DNA of 64,000 bases from Muribaculaceae bacterium (GTDB lineage: Bacteria > Bacteroidota > Bacteroidia > Bacteroidales > Muribaculaceae), in assembly GCA_023664185.1 (NCBI GenBank), contig JAMPGA010000003.1, positions 159,847 to 223,846 of the forward strand, in the 5' to 3' direction. Both the position numbers and the translations under genes were made by a program. The notes below the pieces were generated by a model. That model was not told the DNA's origin, did not search any database, and saw nothing but the letters and a program-made list of their open reading frames with translations. This document shows positions 55,549-63,978 of the stretch, in pieces; the first letter of the stretch is position 1; every line of letters starts with the position of its first letter.

Positions 55549-56154
55549 ATGAAACAGAACTCATTCCTCTTCAACATCGACATCCCCACGGGCAATGAGC
55601 CCGCGGTAGGGAGCCTGCTGGTGGCAGAGCCTTTCCTCAGGGAGTCATACTTCAATCATGCGGTGATTGTCATGGTCGATTATGAGCCCGGCATGTCGGC
55701 CATGGGGGTGGTGGTCAACAATCCATCGGAATATACGCTACAGGATGTGATAGACAGTGTGAAGGTTGAGACGCCAATCCCGGTGTATTGCGGTGGCCCA
55801 GTGGGGAGCGACCGTCTTTACTTCCTCCACACGTTGGGCGACCTCATACCCGACTCCACCCGTCTGGCTGATGGCTTGTGGCTGGGAGGCGATTTTGATG
55901 CTCTGCTCTCCATTATAAACGACGGTTACGATATAAACGGGCGCCTGCGTTTCTTCCTTGGCTACAGCGGATGGACGGCCGGGCAGCTTGAAAACGAGAT
56001 AGCCCAGCGCGTATGGGCAGTAGGTAGGCTCGACATGGATCCTCACATCCTGTTTGAGACCGATGGAAACAAGACATGGCACAGTGCCGTGTCAGCGCTT
56101 GGCCCGGCTTTTAAAGGCTGGTTCTATCATCCCAAAGATGTTATAGCCAATTAG
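55549..56154 (+). CDS. YqgE/AlgH family protein
   Basis: A 201-residue cytoplasmic protein with the family's conserved segments: 'GSLLVAEPFLRESYFNHAVIVMVDYEPGMSAMGVVVNNPSEYTL', 'YCGGPVGSDRLYFLH' and 'FFLGYSGWTAGQLENEI'. The molecular role of YqgE/AlgH is not settled. It is followed by a terminator shared with tsf. Confidence 0.93.
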   Translation: MKQNSFLFNIDIPTGNEPAVGSLLVAEPFLRESYFNHAVIVMVDYEPGMSAMGVVVNNPSEYTLQDVIDSVKVETPIPVYCGGPVGSDRLYFLHTLGDLIPDSTRLADGLWLGGDFDALLSIINDGYDINGRLRFFLGYSGWTAGQLENEIAQRVWAVGRLDMDPHILFETDGNKTWHSAVSALGPAFKGWFYHPKDVIAN

Positions 56155-56171
56155 AAACTGATATAAAAAAT

Positions 56172-56202
56172 AGCGCCATCCGAAATCATTTTGGATGGCG
56201 CT
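56172..56202. terminator. Bidirectional terminator between YqgE and tsf
   Basis: AGCGCCATCC (56172-56181) pairs with GGATGGCGCT (56193-56202), extended by GAAA/TTTT. The plus-strand tail is GATTTTAT and the minus-strand tail TATTTTTTAT, so it can serve both convergent genes. Confidence 0.85.
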
Positions 56203-56231
56203 GATTTTATCGGGTATCCCTTATGTGGGGA

Positions 56232-57224
56232 TTAGTCCTGGTTGAGGTTTACGCGCTTGAAGTTGACAACCACGAGACCCTTCTGCGACTGCTCAAGGAA
56301 CTGGCCTACGGTGAGCTTGGAATCCTGAACGTATTCCTGTTCCATGAGGCATGACTCCTTGAAGAACTTGTTGAGACGGCCGTTGGCGATGTTCTGAATC
56401 ATCTGCTCGGGGAGGTTTGCGGCCTTGGCCTCGGCAGTGGTCTTCATGATTTCGCGACCCTTGGCTGCTTCTTCCTCGGTGATCCAACCCTTCGAGATGT
56501 TTGATTCGATATGATCCTCAGAGTCGAAGTGGTTGGGGTTGAGGCCGGCCTTCTTGAGAGCGGCTTCAACAGCTTTGCGCACCTGCTCCTGCTTGGTCTT
56601 CTCGATGGCTACGCTGATCTCGGCATCGATGGTGGCCTGGGGCACATCTTCGCGAGATACGGCCACGGGGTTCATCGAGGCGATCTGCATGCACACTTCG
56701 CGGCCAATCTGGGGATCTACGCCCTCAAGGTTGAAGCCTACGATGGCAGCGAGCTTGTTGTTGAAGTGATTGTAAGCGGCGGTTGTGGGAGCCTCTACCA
56801 CTTCGTAAGCGCCGATCTCGGTCTTTTCGCCGGTTTTGCCGCTTTCTTCGGTGATGAGGTCGGCCACGGTCTGGCCGTCGACAACAAACGACTTGAGCTC
56901 GTCGGCTGTCTTGAATTTGTTGGCCATGGCAAGGTCGATGAGCTTCTGAGCGAGAGCTACGAAGCCGGCGTTCTTAGCCACGAAGTCTGTCTCGCAGTTG
57001 AGGGCGAGGATGGCGGCAAATTTGCCGTCGGTCTTGGCTATGACGCAACCTTCAGAGGCCTGGCGGTCTTCGCGCTTGGCGGCTACTGCCTGACCTTTCT
57101 TGCGGAGAATCTCCACAGCGGCTTCGATGTCGCCGTTGGTCTCTGCGAGGGCTTTTTTGCAGTCCATCAGGCCGGCGCTTGTGAGATTGCGCAGCTTGGT
57201 GATTTCTGCCATTGTTACTGCCAT
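56232..57224 (-). CDS. tsf: Elongation factor Ts
   Basis: A 330-residue nucleotide-exchange factor for EF-Tu. It starts '[26 protein letters not shown]', has '[25 protein letters not shown]' and the '[21 protein letters not shown]' core that contacts EF-Tu, and a C-terminal second copy of the core. Length is typical of Bacteroidetes. It is last in the rplM-rpsI-rpsB-tsf gene set. Confidence 0.97.
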   Translation of the reverse strand: MAVTMAEITKLRNLTSAGLMDCKKALAETNGDIEAAVEILRKKGQAVAAKREDRQASEGCVIAKTDGKFAAILALNCETDFVAKNAGFVALAQKLIDLAMANKFKTADELKSFVVDGQTVADLITEESGKTGEKTEIGAYEVVEAPTTAAYNHFNNKLAAIVGFNLEGVDPQIGREVCMQIASMNPVAVSREDVPQATIDAEISVAIEKTKQEQVRKAVEAALKKAGLNPNHFDSEDHIESNISKGWITEEEAAKGREIMKTTAEAKAANLPEQMIQNIANGRLNKFFKESCLMEQEYVQDSKLTVGQFLEQSQKGLVVVNFKRVNLNQD

Positions 57225-57281
57225 ATCGGGTAGTGTTTTTTTGAGTGTTAAGGAAATGTTGTGGAAGTGGAGGTAGAAGGA

Positions 57282-58121
57282 TTATTCTGCCTCGGCTGCG
57301 GGGGTGTCGGCTGCGGGTGCTTCAGCTGCGGGAGCTGCTGCTTCGCGGCGTGACACACGGCGACGCTCGCCACCACGGCGGGGAGCTGCGTTTTCGCCAT
57401 TCTCGGGGGCTGCCTTCTCGTCGGCCTTCTCAACCTTGCGCTCCTGCAGGCCTTCGTTGATGGCGTCGCAGACGGTGGAGAGGATGAGGTCGATGCTCTT
57501 TGAAGCGTCGTCGTTGGCGGGGATCACGTAGTCTACATTGTTGGGATCTGAGTTGGTGTCAACGATGGCGAATACGGGTATACCCAGACGGTTGGCTTCG
57601 GCTACGGCAATGTGCTCTTTGCACACATCGACTACGAAGAGAGCCGAGGGAAGACGGTTGAGGTCGGCGATAGAGCCGAGGTTCTTCTCGAGTTTGGCAC
57701 GCTGACGGGTGATCTGGAGTTTCTCGCGCTTTGAGAGGTTGTCAAATGTGCCGTCCTTGGCCATTTTGTCGATTGAGGCCATCTTCTTCACAGCCTTGCG
57801 GATTGTGGGGAAGTTGGTGAGCATGCCGCCGGGCCAGCGCTCGATCACGTAAGGCATGCCTACGCTTTCGGCTTTCTGAGCCAGGATCTCTTTGGCCTGC
57901 TTTTTGGTGGCTACAAAGAGGATTTTTTTGCCGCCTTTGGCAAAGCCACGAAGCACGTTGGCTGCTTCGTCGAGCTTGGCGGCTGTCTTATAGAGGTCGA
58001 TGATGTGGATACCGTTGCGCTCCATGAAGATGTAGGGCGCCATAGCAGGGTTCCATTTTCTTTTCATGTGGCCGAAATGGCAACCTGCTTCGAGGAGTTG
58101 GTCAAATGTGGGTGTTGACAT
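57282..58121 (-). CDS. rpsB: 30S ribosomal protein S2
   Basis: A 279-residue ribosomal protein with the S2 pattern 'LLEAGCHFGHMKRKWNPAMAPYIFMERNGIHIIDL' and 'LPSALFVVDVCKEHIAVAEANRLGIPVFAIVDTNSDP'. The C-terminus carries an Ala- and Glu-rich, Arg-containing extension of about 55 residues beyond the common core, a low-complexity tail. tsf follows 57 nt downstream. Confidence 0.97.
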   Translation of the reverse strand: MSTPTFDQLLEAGCHFGHMKRKWNPAMAPYIFMERNGIHIIDLYKTAAKLDEAANVLRGFAKGGKKILFVATKKQAKEILAQKAESVGMPYVIERWPGGMLTNFPTIRKAVKKMASIDKMAKDGTFDNLSKREKLQITRQRAKLEKNLGSIADLNRLPSALFVVDVCKEHIAVAEANRLGIPVFAIVDTNSDPNNVDYVIPANDDASKSIDLILSTVCDAINEGLQERKVEKADEKAAPENGENAAPRRGGERRRVSRREAAAPAAEAPAADTPAAEAE

Positions 58122-58238
58122 TGTAGTCTGGATATTGTTTACGTTCTTTTTTAATTACAACCCGGGAGTAGGGAACGTGTCCATCTCGGGGGTTTAGATA
58201 CTAAACACTTATTTTTGAGGGCTGTTCATGCCCGGAGA

Positions 58239-58625
58239 TTAACGCTTGGAGAACTGGAAGCGTTTGCGTGCCTTGGGACGGCCCGGTTTCTTGCGCTCCA
58301 CAACGCGGGGATCGCGTGTCATGAAGCCCTGTGCACGGAGTGTAGCCTTGTCGTCGGGGTTGATTTTGACGAGGGCGCGGGCGATGGCCAGACGCAGAGC
58401 CTCGGCCTGTCCTTTGTAGCCGCCGCCATCGAGGTTGACGTGGATGTCATATTTCTCGGTGGCATCGAGGGTGAGAAGCGGCTGCTTCACGATGTATTGG
58501 AGAATCGAAGAGGGGAAGTAGACGTCGAGGGGACGTTTGTTGATGGTGATTTGCCCGTTGCCTTCCTTGACGATCACGCGGGCTACGGCGGCTTTGCGGC
58601 GGCCTACTGCATTAACTGATTCCAT
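58239..58625 (-). CDS. rpsI: 30S ribosomal protein S9
   Basis: A 128-residue basic protein: 'VNAVGRRKAAVARVIVKEGNGQITINKRPLDVYF' at the start and the terminal 'ERKKPGRPKARKRFQFSKR' whose last residues reach the P-site tRNA. It lies 8 nt after rplM; S9 and L13 are co-transcribed in most bacteria. Confidence 0.97.
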   Translation of the reverse strand: MESVNAVGRRKAAVARVIVKEGNGQITINKRPLDVYFPSSILQYIVKQPLLTLDATEKYDIHVNLDGGGYKGQAEALRLAIARALVKINPDDKATLRAQGFMTRDPRVVERKKPGRPKARKRFQFSKR

Positions 58626-58633
58626 TCTTCAGA

Positions 58634-59113
58634 TTATTTTACTTTGTTGATATCGATGACTTCGGGGTTCTGAGCCTCGTGGGGATGGTTGGGACCGTTG
58701 TAAACATGAAGGTTCTCAATCAGGGTGCGACCCAGACGGTTCTTGGGAAGCATGCCTTTAACCACCTTGATGAAGAGGGGGTGATAGCCGGGCTTTAAGT
58801 GCTTGTTGAGCGACTTCTTCATGAGGATCTCGGGGGTAGCTGTGCGCTGGCCGCCGGGATAGCCGGTGTATGAGAGGTACTCGCGGTCGGTCCATTTCTT
58901 GCCGGTGAGACGAACTTTGTCGGCGTTGATGACGATGACGTTGTCGCCACACTCGATGTTGGGCGAGAAGCTGGGTTTGTTTTTGCCTCTGAGAATCAGG
59001 GCGATCACTGCACACAGTCGACCCAGAGCCTGGTCGGTGGCATCGATTACGACCCACTTGTGTTCAACGCTCTGCGCGTTGGGGGTGAGGGTTTTGTAGC
59101 TTAAAGTATCCAC
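58634..59113 (-). CDS. rplM: 50S ribosomal protein L13
   Basis: A 159-residue protein with the L13 motifs 'KWVVIDATDQALGRLCAVIALILRGKNKPSF', 'DNVIVINADKVRLTGKKWTDREY' and 'VKGMLPKNRLGR'. It heads the ribosomal operon and has about 110 nt of leader RNA downstream of a good promoter. Confidence 0.97.
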   Translation of the reverse strand: MDTLSYKTLTPNAQSVEHKWVVIDATDQALGRLCAVIALILRGKNKPSFSPNIECGDNVIVINADKVRLTGKKWTDREYLSYTGYPGGQRTATPEILMKKSLNKHLKPGYHPLFIKVVKGMLPKNRLGRTLIENLHVYNGPNHPHEAQNPEVIDINKVK

Positions 59114-59218
59114 GTTGAATGTTTAATTAATAGATAGTTACTTTGGGGCATTCCGCCTGCGGCCCGGCCAAAGACCGACAGACTTCAAGGCCTGAGGTTT
59201 ATTAATTGGACATAATCG
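59114..59218 (-). promoter_or_regulatory. rplM leader region, possible ribosomal-protein leader RNA
   Basis: GC-rich leader between promoter and start. GGCC..GGCC segments could pair ('AGGCCTTGAAG' with 'CTTTGGCC'), and a second GC-rich block (GGGCCGCAGGC) follows, then an AT-rich stretch before the ATG. I recall that L13 leaders have been described in Bacteroidia, but cannot check the match. Confidence 0.4.
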
Positions 59219-59223
59219 GAGTG

Positions 59224-59254
59224 CAAAATTAGTCATTTTCAGCGATAATACAAA
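59224..59254 (-). promoter_or_regulatory. Promoter of rplM operon
   Basis: On the minus strand: TTTG at 59254-59251, 19-nt spacer, TAATTTTG at 59231-59224. Full match to the consensus. Confidence 0.75.
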
Positions 59255-59357
59255 GCTTTGTTAAGTATTATTAACAATTAAAGCGCTATATCTCCTTTGC
59301 TTGATTTTTTACTCGAATTTTTATGGCGGGTTTGATGCGGTGTTGTGTGTTTTTTGC

Positions 59358-59365
59358 TACTTTTG
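59358..59365 (+). promoter_or_regulatory. -7 box of the YitT gene
   Basis: TACTTTTG, 23 nt before the ATG at 59389. A TTTG lies at 59331-59334 (23-nt spacer). Its position rules out the upstream in-frame ATG at 59323 as the start. Confidence 0.55.
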
Positions 59366-59388
59366 CATGGTATATCATCAATCCAGTT

Positions 59389-60336
59389 ATGCAGATTAAC
59401 GGTAAAAAATTTTGGCTTACGTCTAAGGACTATATCATCATCACATTGGCCATAGTGCTTTATGGCCTGGGTTTCTCGGCTTTCATCCTTCCTGAGAAGG
59501 TGGTGATCGGTGGTGTGACGGGTCTTGGCACTATAGTTTATTTCCTCACGGGCAAGTCGTGGGCCATCGGTGCGACACAGTATGTGATAAATCTCGGGCT
59601 CCTGGCGGCTGCCTGGTTCATAGTCGGCAAGCAGTTTGTGGCCAAGACCATTTTCGGCGCCACGGTGGTGTCGGTGGTAGTGACGGTGTTGCCCCCTCTT
59701 TTCCCAGAGCCTCTCATACCAGGACAGTCGTTTATGAATGTCTGCATTGGTTCTATAATGTGTGGCATTGCGCTGGGACTGGTGTTTACTCACAATGGCT
59801 CGACAGGTGGCACGGATGTCGTGGCCGCTATGGTGGCCAAGAAGACCAATGTGACCATCGGGCGCACCATGCTTTATGTGGACTTCTGCATTATATCGTC
59901 GTCTTATTTCATTTTCCACCAGGTCGACACTGTGGTGTATGGCTTTATGGCGCTTATAATCACCTCTTATGTAGTGGATCTGATTATAAATACCAACCGC
60001 CAGGCGGTGCAGTTCATTATAATCTCGCGCAAGTGGGAGCGCATAGCGACGGCTGTAAATCAGCATGCGCGGCGTGGTGTGACTGTGATGGACGGCATGG
60101 GATGGTACACCCGACAGCCCATCAAAATTCTGCTTATAGTGTGCCGCAAGATAGAGTCGGTCACCATATTCCGCATCATCAAGAGTATTGACGACGGTGC
60201 TTTTATCACTCAAGCTAATGTCAACGGTGTGTATGGCCAGGGCTTTGATGAGCTGAAATTCAAACAGGATTTGAAGCTGCGTGAGGAGCTAGAGCATGAG
60301 GCCGAAGAGATGATGGAGGAGCGCGGTCGTTCCTGA
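59389..60336 (+). CDS. YitT family membrane protein (DUF161 + DUF2179)
   Basis: Start at 59389 (MQINGKKFWLTSKDYIIITL) follows the promoter and gives 315 residues. Five or six helices form the YitT part, with 'LGFSAFILPEKVVIGGVTGLGTIVYFLTG' and 'GIALGLVFTHNGSTGGTDVVAAMVAKKTNVTIGR'. The C-terminal DUF2179 domain ('VNQHARRGVTVMDGMGWYTRQPIKILLIVCRK') is cytoplasmic and ACT-like. Function not established; Bacteroidetes often carry several copies. Confidence 0.9.
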   Translation: MQINGKKFWLTSKDYIIITLAIVLYGLGFSAFILPEKVVIGGVTGLGTIVYFLTGKSWAIGATQYVINLGLLAAAWFIVGKQFVAKTIFGATVVSVVVTVLPPLFPEPLIPGQSFMNVCIGSIMCGIALGLVFTHNGSTGGTDVVAAMVAKKTNVTIGRTMLYVDFCIISSSYFIFHQVDTVVYGFMALIITSYVVDLIINTNRQAVQFIIISRKWERIATAVNQHARRGVTVMDGMGWYTRQPIKILLIVCRKIESVTIFRIIKSIDDGAFITQANVNGVYGQGFDELKFKQDLKLREELEHEAEEMMEERGRS

Positions 60337-60350
60337 TAATATATGTGAGT

Positions 60351-60404
60351 CAACAACGACAACAGCCTTGCTGCAAGATTGCTGCAAGGCTGTTGTCGTT
60401 GTTG
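60351..60404. terminator. Long perfect hairpin between YitT and serine palmitoyltransferase genes
   Basis: The 20 bases at 60351-60370 are the exact inverse complement of 60385-60404, with further pairs in the 14-nt centre. It lies between two convergent genes, 14 nt after one stop and 27 nt after the other. No T run follows on either side. Confidence 0.65.
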
Positions 60405-60431
60405 TATGATGTTGGAAACTTATGGACAGGA

Positions 60432-61631
60432 TTATTTGATGATGCCGTATTTTTTGAATACGCGTGTGATGGTTTCGATAGCGCGATCCACCTGCTCCAT
60501 TGTATGAGTGGCCATAAGGCTGAAGCGGATAAGGGTGTCGGTGGGAGCCACAGCGGGCGAAACAACGGGATTGACGAAGATGCCCTCCTCGAGAAGGTCG
60601 CGGGTGATGGCAAATGTCTTGAAGTCGTCGCGGATGAACAGGGGGATGATGGGGGTGGAGGTGTTGCCTATCTCCAGGCCTGCCGAGCGGAATCCGTCGA
60701 GGGCATGGTTGGTGAGCTTCCAGAGGTTTTCCTGGCGTTCGGGCTCGGTCTGCATTATCTCCAGAGCTTTGAGCGCAGCGGCTGTGGAGGCCGGTGTGAT
60801 GGAGGCGGTGAAGATGTATGAGCGCGAGTGGTGGCGCAGATAGTTGGTGATCTCTTTATTGGTAGCTATAAATCCGCCGAGCGAGGCAAACGACTTGGAG
60901 AATGTTCCCATGATGAGGTCTACATCGTCGGCCACACCGTAGTGGTGACATACTCCGCGACCGCCGGGGCCAAACACTCCGATGCCGTGGGCTTCGTCGA
61001 TCATGATGCTGGCGTTATACTGCTTGGCCAGGCGAACCATGTTTTTCACATCGGCCACATCGCCCTCCATGGAGAAAACGGAGTCGGAAACTATGAGCTT
61101 TACCTTGTCGGGGTCGCATTTGCGCAGCTGCTTTTCAAGAGACTCCATATCGTTGTGCTTGTATTTGAGCTGCTGGCTGAATGAGAGACGGCGCCCTTCG
61201 ATAATCGAGGCGTGGTCCTGCTCGTCCCAGAGAATGTAGTCCTCACGGCCGGTGAGGGTGGAAACTACTCCGAGATTGACCTCAAAGCCAGTAGAGTAAA
61301 TCATTACATCTTCCTTGCCCATATACTCAGCAAGCTTCGCCTCGAGCTCTTTGTGGATGTCAAGGGTGCCGTTGAGGAAGGGTGAGCCGGCGCATCCGGT
61401 GCCATATTTGCGTGTGGCTTCGATGGCGGCCTCTTTGATGCGGGGGTCATTTACAAGACCGGAGTAGCAGTTTGAGCCGAACATGAGCACTCGCTTGCCG
61501 TTCATAATCACCTCGGGGTCTTGCTCGCTCGAGATGGCGCGGAAATAAGGATACACTCCGGCGGCCTTGGCTTCCTGCGGTGCGGTGTATTTGCTGAGTT
61601 TCTCTTGAAGTAAGTTCATTGCTTTTTCCAT
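60432..61631 (-). CDS. spt: Serine palmitoyltransferase
   Basis: A 399-residue PLP enzyme of the alpha-oxoamine synthase family. It joins serine with a long-chain acyl-CoA, the first step of sphingolipid synthesis. The PLP lysine is Lys246 in 'MGTFSKSFASLGGF'; 'DEAHGIGVFG' (212-221) is the cofactor-binding Asp motif and 'YSTGFEVNLGVVSTL' lines the pocket. 'GTFSKSFAS' fits SPT better than glycine C-acetyltransferase or 8-amino-7-oxononanoate synthase, but the split is by recollection. An ATG at 61619 is a possible shorter start. Confidence 0.87.
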   Translation of the reverse strand: MEKAMNLLQEKLSKYTAPQEAKAAGVYPYFRAISSEQDPEVIMNGKRVLMFGSNCYSGLVNDPRIKEAAIEATRKYGTGCAGSPFLNGTLDIHKELEAKLAEYMGKEDVMIYSTGFEVNLGVVSTLTGREDYILWDEQDHASIIEGRRLSFSQQLKYKHNDMESLEKQLRKCDPDKVKLIVSDSVFSMEGDVADVKNMVRLAKQYNASIMIDEAHGIGVFGPGGRGVCHHYGVADDVDLIMGTFSKSFASLGGFIATNKEITNYLRHHSRSYIFTASITPASTAAALKALEIMQTEPERQENLWKLTNHALDGFRSAGLEIGNTSTPIIPLFIRDDFKTFAITRDLLEEGIFVNPVVSPAVAPTDTLIRFSLMATHTMEQVDRAIETITRVFKKYGIIK

Positions 61632-61708
61632 TGGAACTTTTTGATGGGATTTCCCGAATAGTTGACGTGTCCGGAATTTCCCGGCTTGAGGTCGTTGTTT
61701 TCAAGGCG

Positions 61709-61716
61709 CAAAGGTA
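61709..61716 (-). promoter_or_regulatory. -7 box of spt
   Basis: TACCTTTG on the minus strand, 61716-61709, about 78 nt before the start. A weak ATTG lies 22 nt upstream. Confidence 0.45.
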
Positions 61717-61853
61717 AGCATTTTTTCACGTTTGTAAACAATTTGTGCCAAATTTTAATTGTTAATTAATTGAAACAGGGCTCTTTTAATGGTAGTTTGT
61801 GCGCCAGTGTTGGCTTTTTGGCCATTCATTGTTCAGCTTTCAGGCTAATTTAG

Positions 61854-61861
61854 TAACTTTG
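61854..61861 (+). promoter_or_regulatory. -7 box of the acyltransferase operon
   Basis: TAACTTTG, 21 nt before the start at 61883; an ATTG is found 22 nt upstream. Confidence 0.52.
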
Positions 61862-61882
61862 CATCATAAAAACTCATTGATT

Positions 61883-62737
61883 ATGGAATCAACTGCTCAA
61901 CAGGATGGCACCGTGAAGCGCACGGTGCTCGACTATGACGATATCGCTCAGATGGCGCCTTTTTTCAAAGGCAAACCCCGTCTGGTGAACTGGCTCATGA
62001 GGATGCTCGACGTTGACAAGGTAAACTGGATACACTCGCGCAACTTCGATACTCCCGGTCCGGCATTCTGCCGTGGGCTTCTTAGCGACCTCGACATAAA
62101 GCTCCGCATCGACAATGAAGAGCTGCTCGACAATCTTCCCGAGGGTCCATTTGTTACTGTGAGCAATCATCCGTTCGGAGCTCTCGACGGCATTACGCTG
62201 ATTGATATCATAGGCTCAAGGCGCCCGGAATACAAGGTGATGGTCAATATGATTCTCAACCATATCACCGCCATGAGGCAGAATTTCATAGCCGTCGACC
62301 AGGCTGCCAGCGACGACCCCAGCAAGAAGGCGGTGTCGATGAAAGGCATTAAGGAGGCTATAATGCAGATAAGACACGGACAGCCTGTAGGATTCTTTCC
62401 GGCCGGAGCCGTGGGCAACTACAATCGGCATTTGAAGTTTGAGGATCGCGAATGGCAGCCTGTGGTGATTCGCCTCATCCGTCAGTTTGGGGTGCCGGTG
62501 ATTCCCATCTATTTCCATGGTCTCAACAGCTGGTGGTTCAGATTGCTGGGCATAGTGAGCTGGCAGCTGCGCACATTGAGGCTCCCGGCCGAGGTGTTCC
62601 GCCGCAAGGGGAGCACGATACACGTGTCGGTGGGCAATCTCATTACCCCCGAGGAGCTGAAGGCTCATTCCGGCTCTGAGGAAGAACTCGGACTGTGGCT
62701 GCGTCAACAGACCTACAAACTGGCTTCTATCAAATGA
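61883..62737 (+). CDS. Lysophospholipid acyltransferase family protein
   Basis: Start chosen at 61883 (MESTAQQDGTVKRTVLDYDD), giving 284 residues. The acyltransferase block I appears as 'VTVSNHPFGALDGITLIDI' (N-H-x4-D) and a later block as 'PVGFFPAGAVGNYNR'. Such enzymes add an acyl chain to lysophosphatidic acid or to amino-acid lipids; the exact acceptor is uncertain. It sits divergently beside spt, so a membrane-lipid role fits. The sigma-54 activator gene overlaps its stop by ATGA. Confidence 0.85.
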   Translation: MESTAQQDGTVKRTVLDYDDIAQMAPFFKGKPRLVNWLMRMLDVDKVNWIHSRNFDTPGPAFCRGLLSDLDIKLRIDNEELLDNLPEGPFVTVSNHPFGALDGITLIDIIGSRRPEYKVMVNMILNHITAMRQNFIAVDQAASDDPSKKAVSMKGIKEAIMQIRHGQPVGFFPAGAVGNYNRHLKFEDREWQPVVIRLIRQFGVPVIPIYFHGLNSWWFRLLGIVSWQLRTLRLPAEVFRRKGSTIHVSVGNLITPEELKAHSGSEEELGLWLRQQTYKLASIK

Positions 62738-63978
62738 TGGATATCACGCTTACACCCGACTATCCCGCCGAGGTGATGCAAGCCCGGCGACGATATGGCA
62801 TAGTGGGCAATTCGCAGGAACTCAACGAGGCTATCATGAGGGCTGTGCGGGTGGCTCCCATTGATCTGTCGGTTCTTGTCATGGGCGAAAGTGGCACCGG
62901 AAAGGAGTTTTTCCCGAAGATTATACATGGTTTTTCTGCCAGAAAGCATGCCGGATATATAGCGGTAAACTGTGGCGCTATACCCGAGGGAACGATCGAC
63001 TCAGAGCTTTTCGGCCATGAAAAGGGCGCTTTTACAGGGGCTGTGAATACGCGCAAGGGCTATTTTGAGGAGGCTGACGGCGGAACCATTTTCCTCGACG
63101 AAGTGGCAGAGCTTCCTCTCACCACTCAGGCTCGTCTGCTCAGAGTGCTCGAGTCGGGCGAGTTTATGAAGGTCGGTTCCTCAACGGTGCAGAAGGCAAA
63201 TGTTCGCATCGTGGCGGCTACAAATGTCGATATGGTGCGTGCGGTGGCCGACGGGAAGTTTAGGGAAGACCTTTATTACCGTTTGTCGACGGTCACCATC
63301 AATGTTCCGCCGCTGCGCGAGCGTGGCGCCGATGTCATTCTGCTGGCTCGGAAGTTTGCTGCAGATTTTGCCGAGCGCTACACGATGCCGTCGGTTACGC
63401 TTGACGATTCGGCCCGGGCTATGCTCATGACATACCGTTGGCCGGGAAATGTGCGTCAACTAAAAAATGTGATTGAACAAACTGCCCTGTTTCATGCGGG
63501 TGAGACGGTGTCGTCGTTTGAACTGCGTGGCTATCTTCCCTCCACCGATATGGGGCTTGCCACGATTCCGGCGCCATCCGACGGCCGTCACAGCTATGAG
63601 GCCGAGAGGGAAATGCTGTTGGGGATGATGCTGAGGATGCAGCAGCAGATCGATTCGCTGCGCGAGTCCATCAATCTTTCGTCTCCAAAAAGCGAGGTGT
63701 CAGCCGGAATTGTCGACACCACCGTGCGCGAGTCGCATCTGCCGGTGAAATTCGAGCCGTTCTGTTCGCCTCTCCCAGAGGTGGTGCGACCGGCATCTCA
63801 GCCTGTAGAAGTGTCTGCCACTGTGCCGACTACTCTTGAGGAGACCGAACGTGACACCATCATGCGCGCGCTGGAGCGCAACGGAGGGCGCCGCAAGGCT
63901 ACAGCTGCAGAGCTGAATATCTCGGAGCGCACACTCTATCGCAAGATTAAGAGATTGTTTAACAACAAATGTGAATAA
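62734..63978 (+). CDS. Sigma-54-dependent transcriptional activator
   Basis: A 414-residue bacterial enhancer-binding protein without an N-terminal receiver domain. Walker A is GESGTGKE (51-58), the sigma-54 contact loop GAFTGA is at 98-103, Walker B is 'GTIFLDEVAEL', and the C-terminal Fis-type helix-turn-helix is 'ATAAELNISERTLYRKIKRLF'. I chose the ATG at 62734 that overlaps the acyltransferase stop. Lacking a sensor domain, it may be controlled by partner proteins or levels. In Bacteroidales the following gene is often lptE; the window ends 22 nt later. Confidence 0.93.
   Translation: MMDITLTPDYPAEVMQARRRYGIVGNSQELNEAIMRAVRVAPIDLSVLVMGESGTGKEFFPKIIHGFSARKHAGYIAVNCGAIPEGTIDSELFGHEKGAFTGAVNTRKGYFEEADGGTIFLDEVAELPLTTQARLLRVLESGEFMKVGSSTVQKANVRIVAATNVDMVRAVADGKFREDLYYRLSTVTINVPPLRERGADVILLARKFAADFAERYTMPSVTLDDSARAMLMTYRWPGNVRQLKNVIEQTALFHAGETVSSFELRGYLPSTDMGLATIPAPSDGRHSYEAEREMLLGMMLRMQQQIDSLRESINLSSPKSEVSAGIVDTTVRESHLPVKFEPFCSPLPEVVRPASQPVEVSATVPTTLEETERDTIMRALERNGGRRKATAAELNISERTLYRKIKRLFNNKCE

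Noticed and set aside
58192..58206. GTTTAG-ata-CTAAAC hairpin upstream of rpsB
   Set aside because: Six AT-rich base pairs with a 3-nt loop; too weak to call a regulatory element alone.
59323..59388. Upstream ATG of the YitT gene
   Set aside because: The -7 box at 59358 lies inside this extension, so the message would start after it; the family sequence begins at the ATG at 59389.
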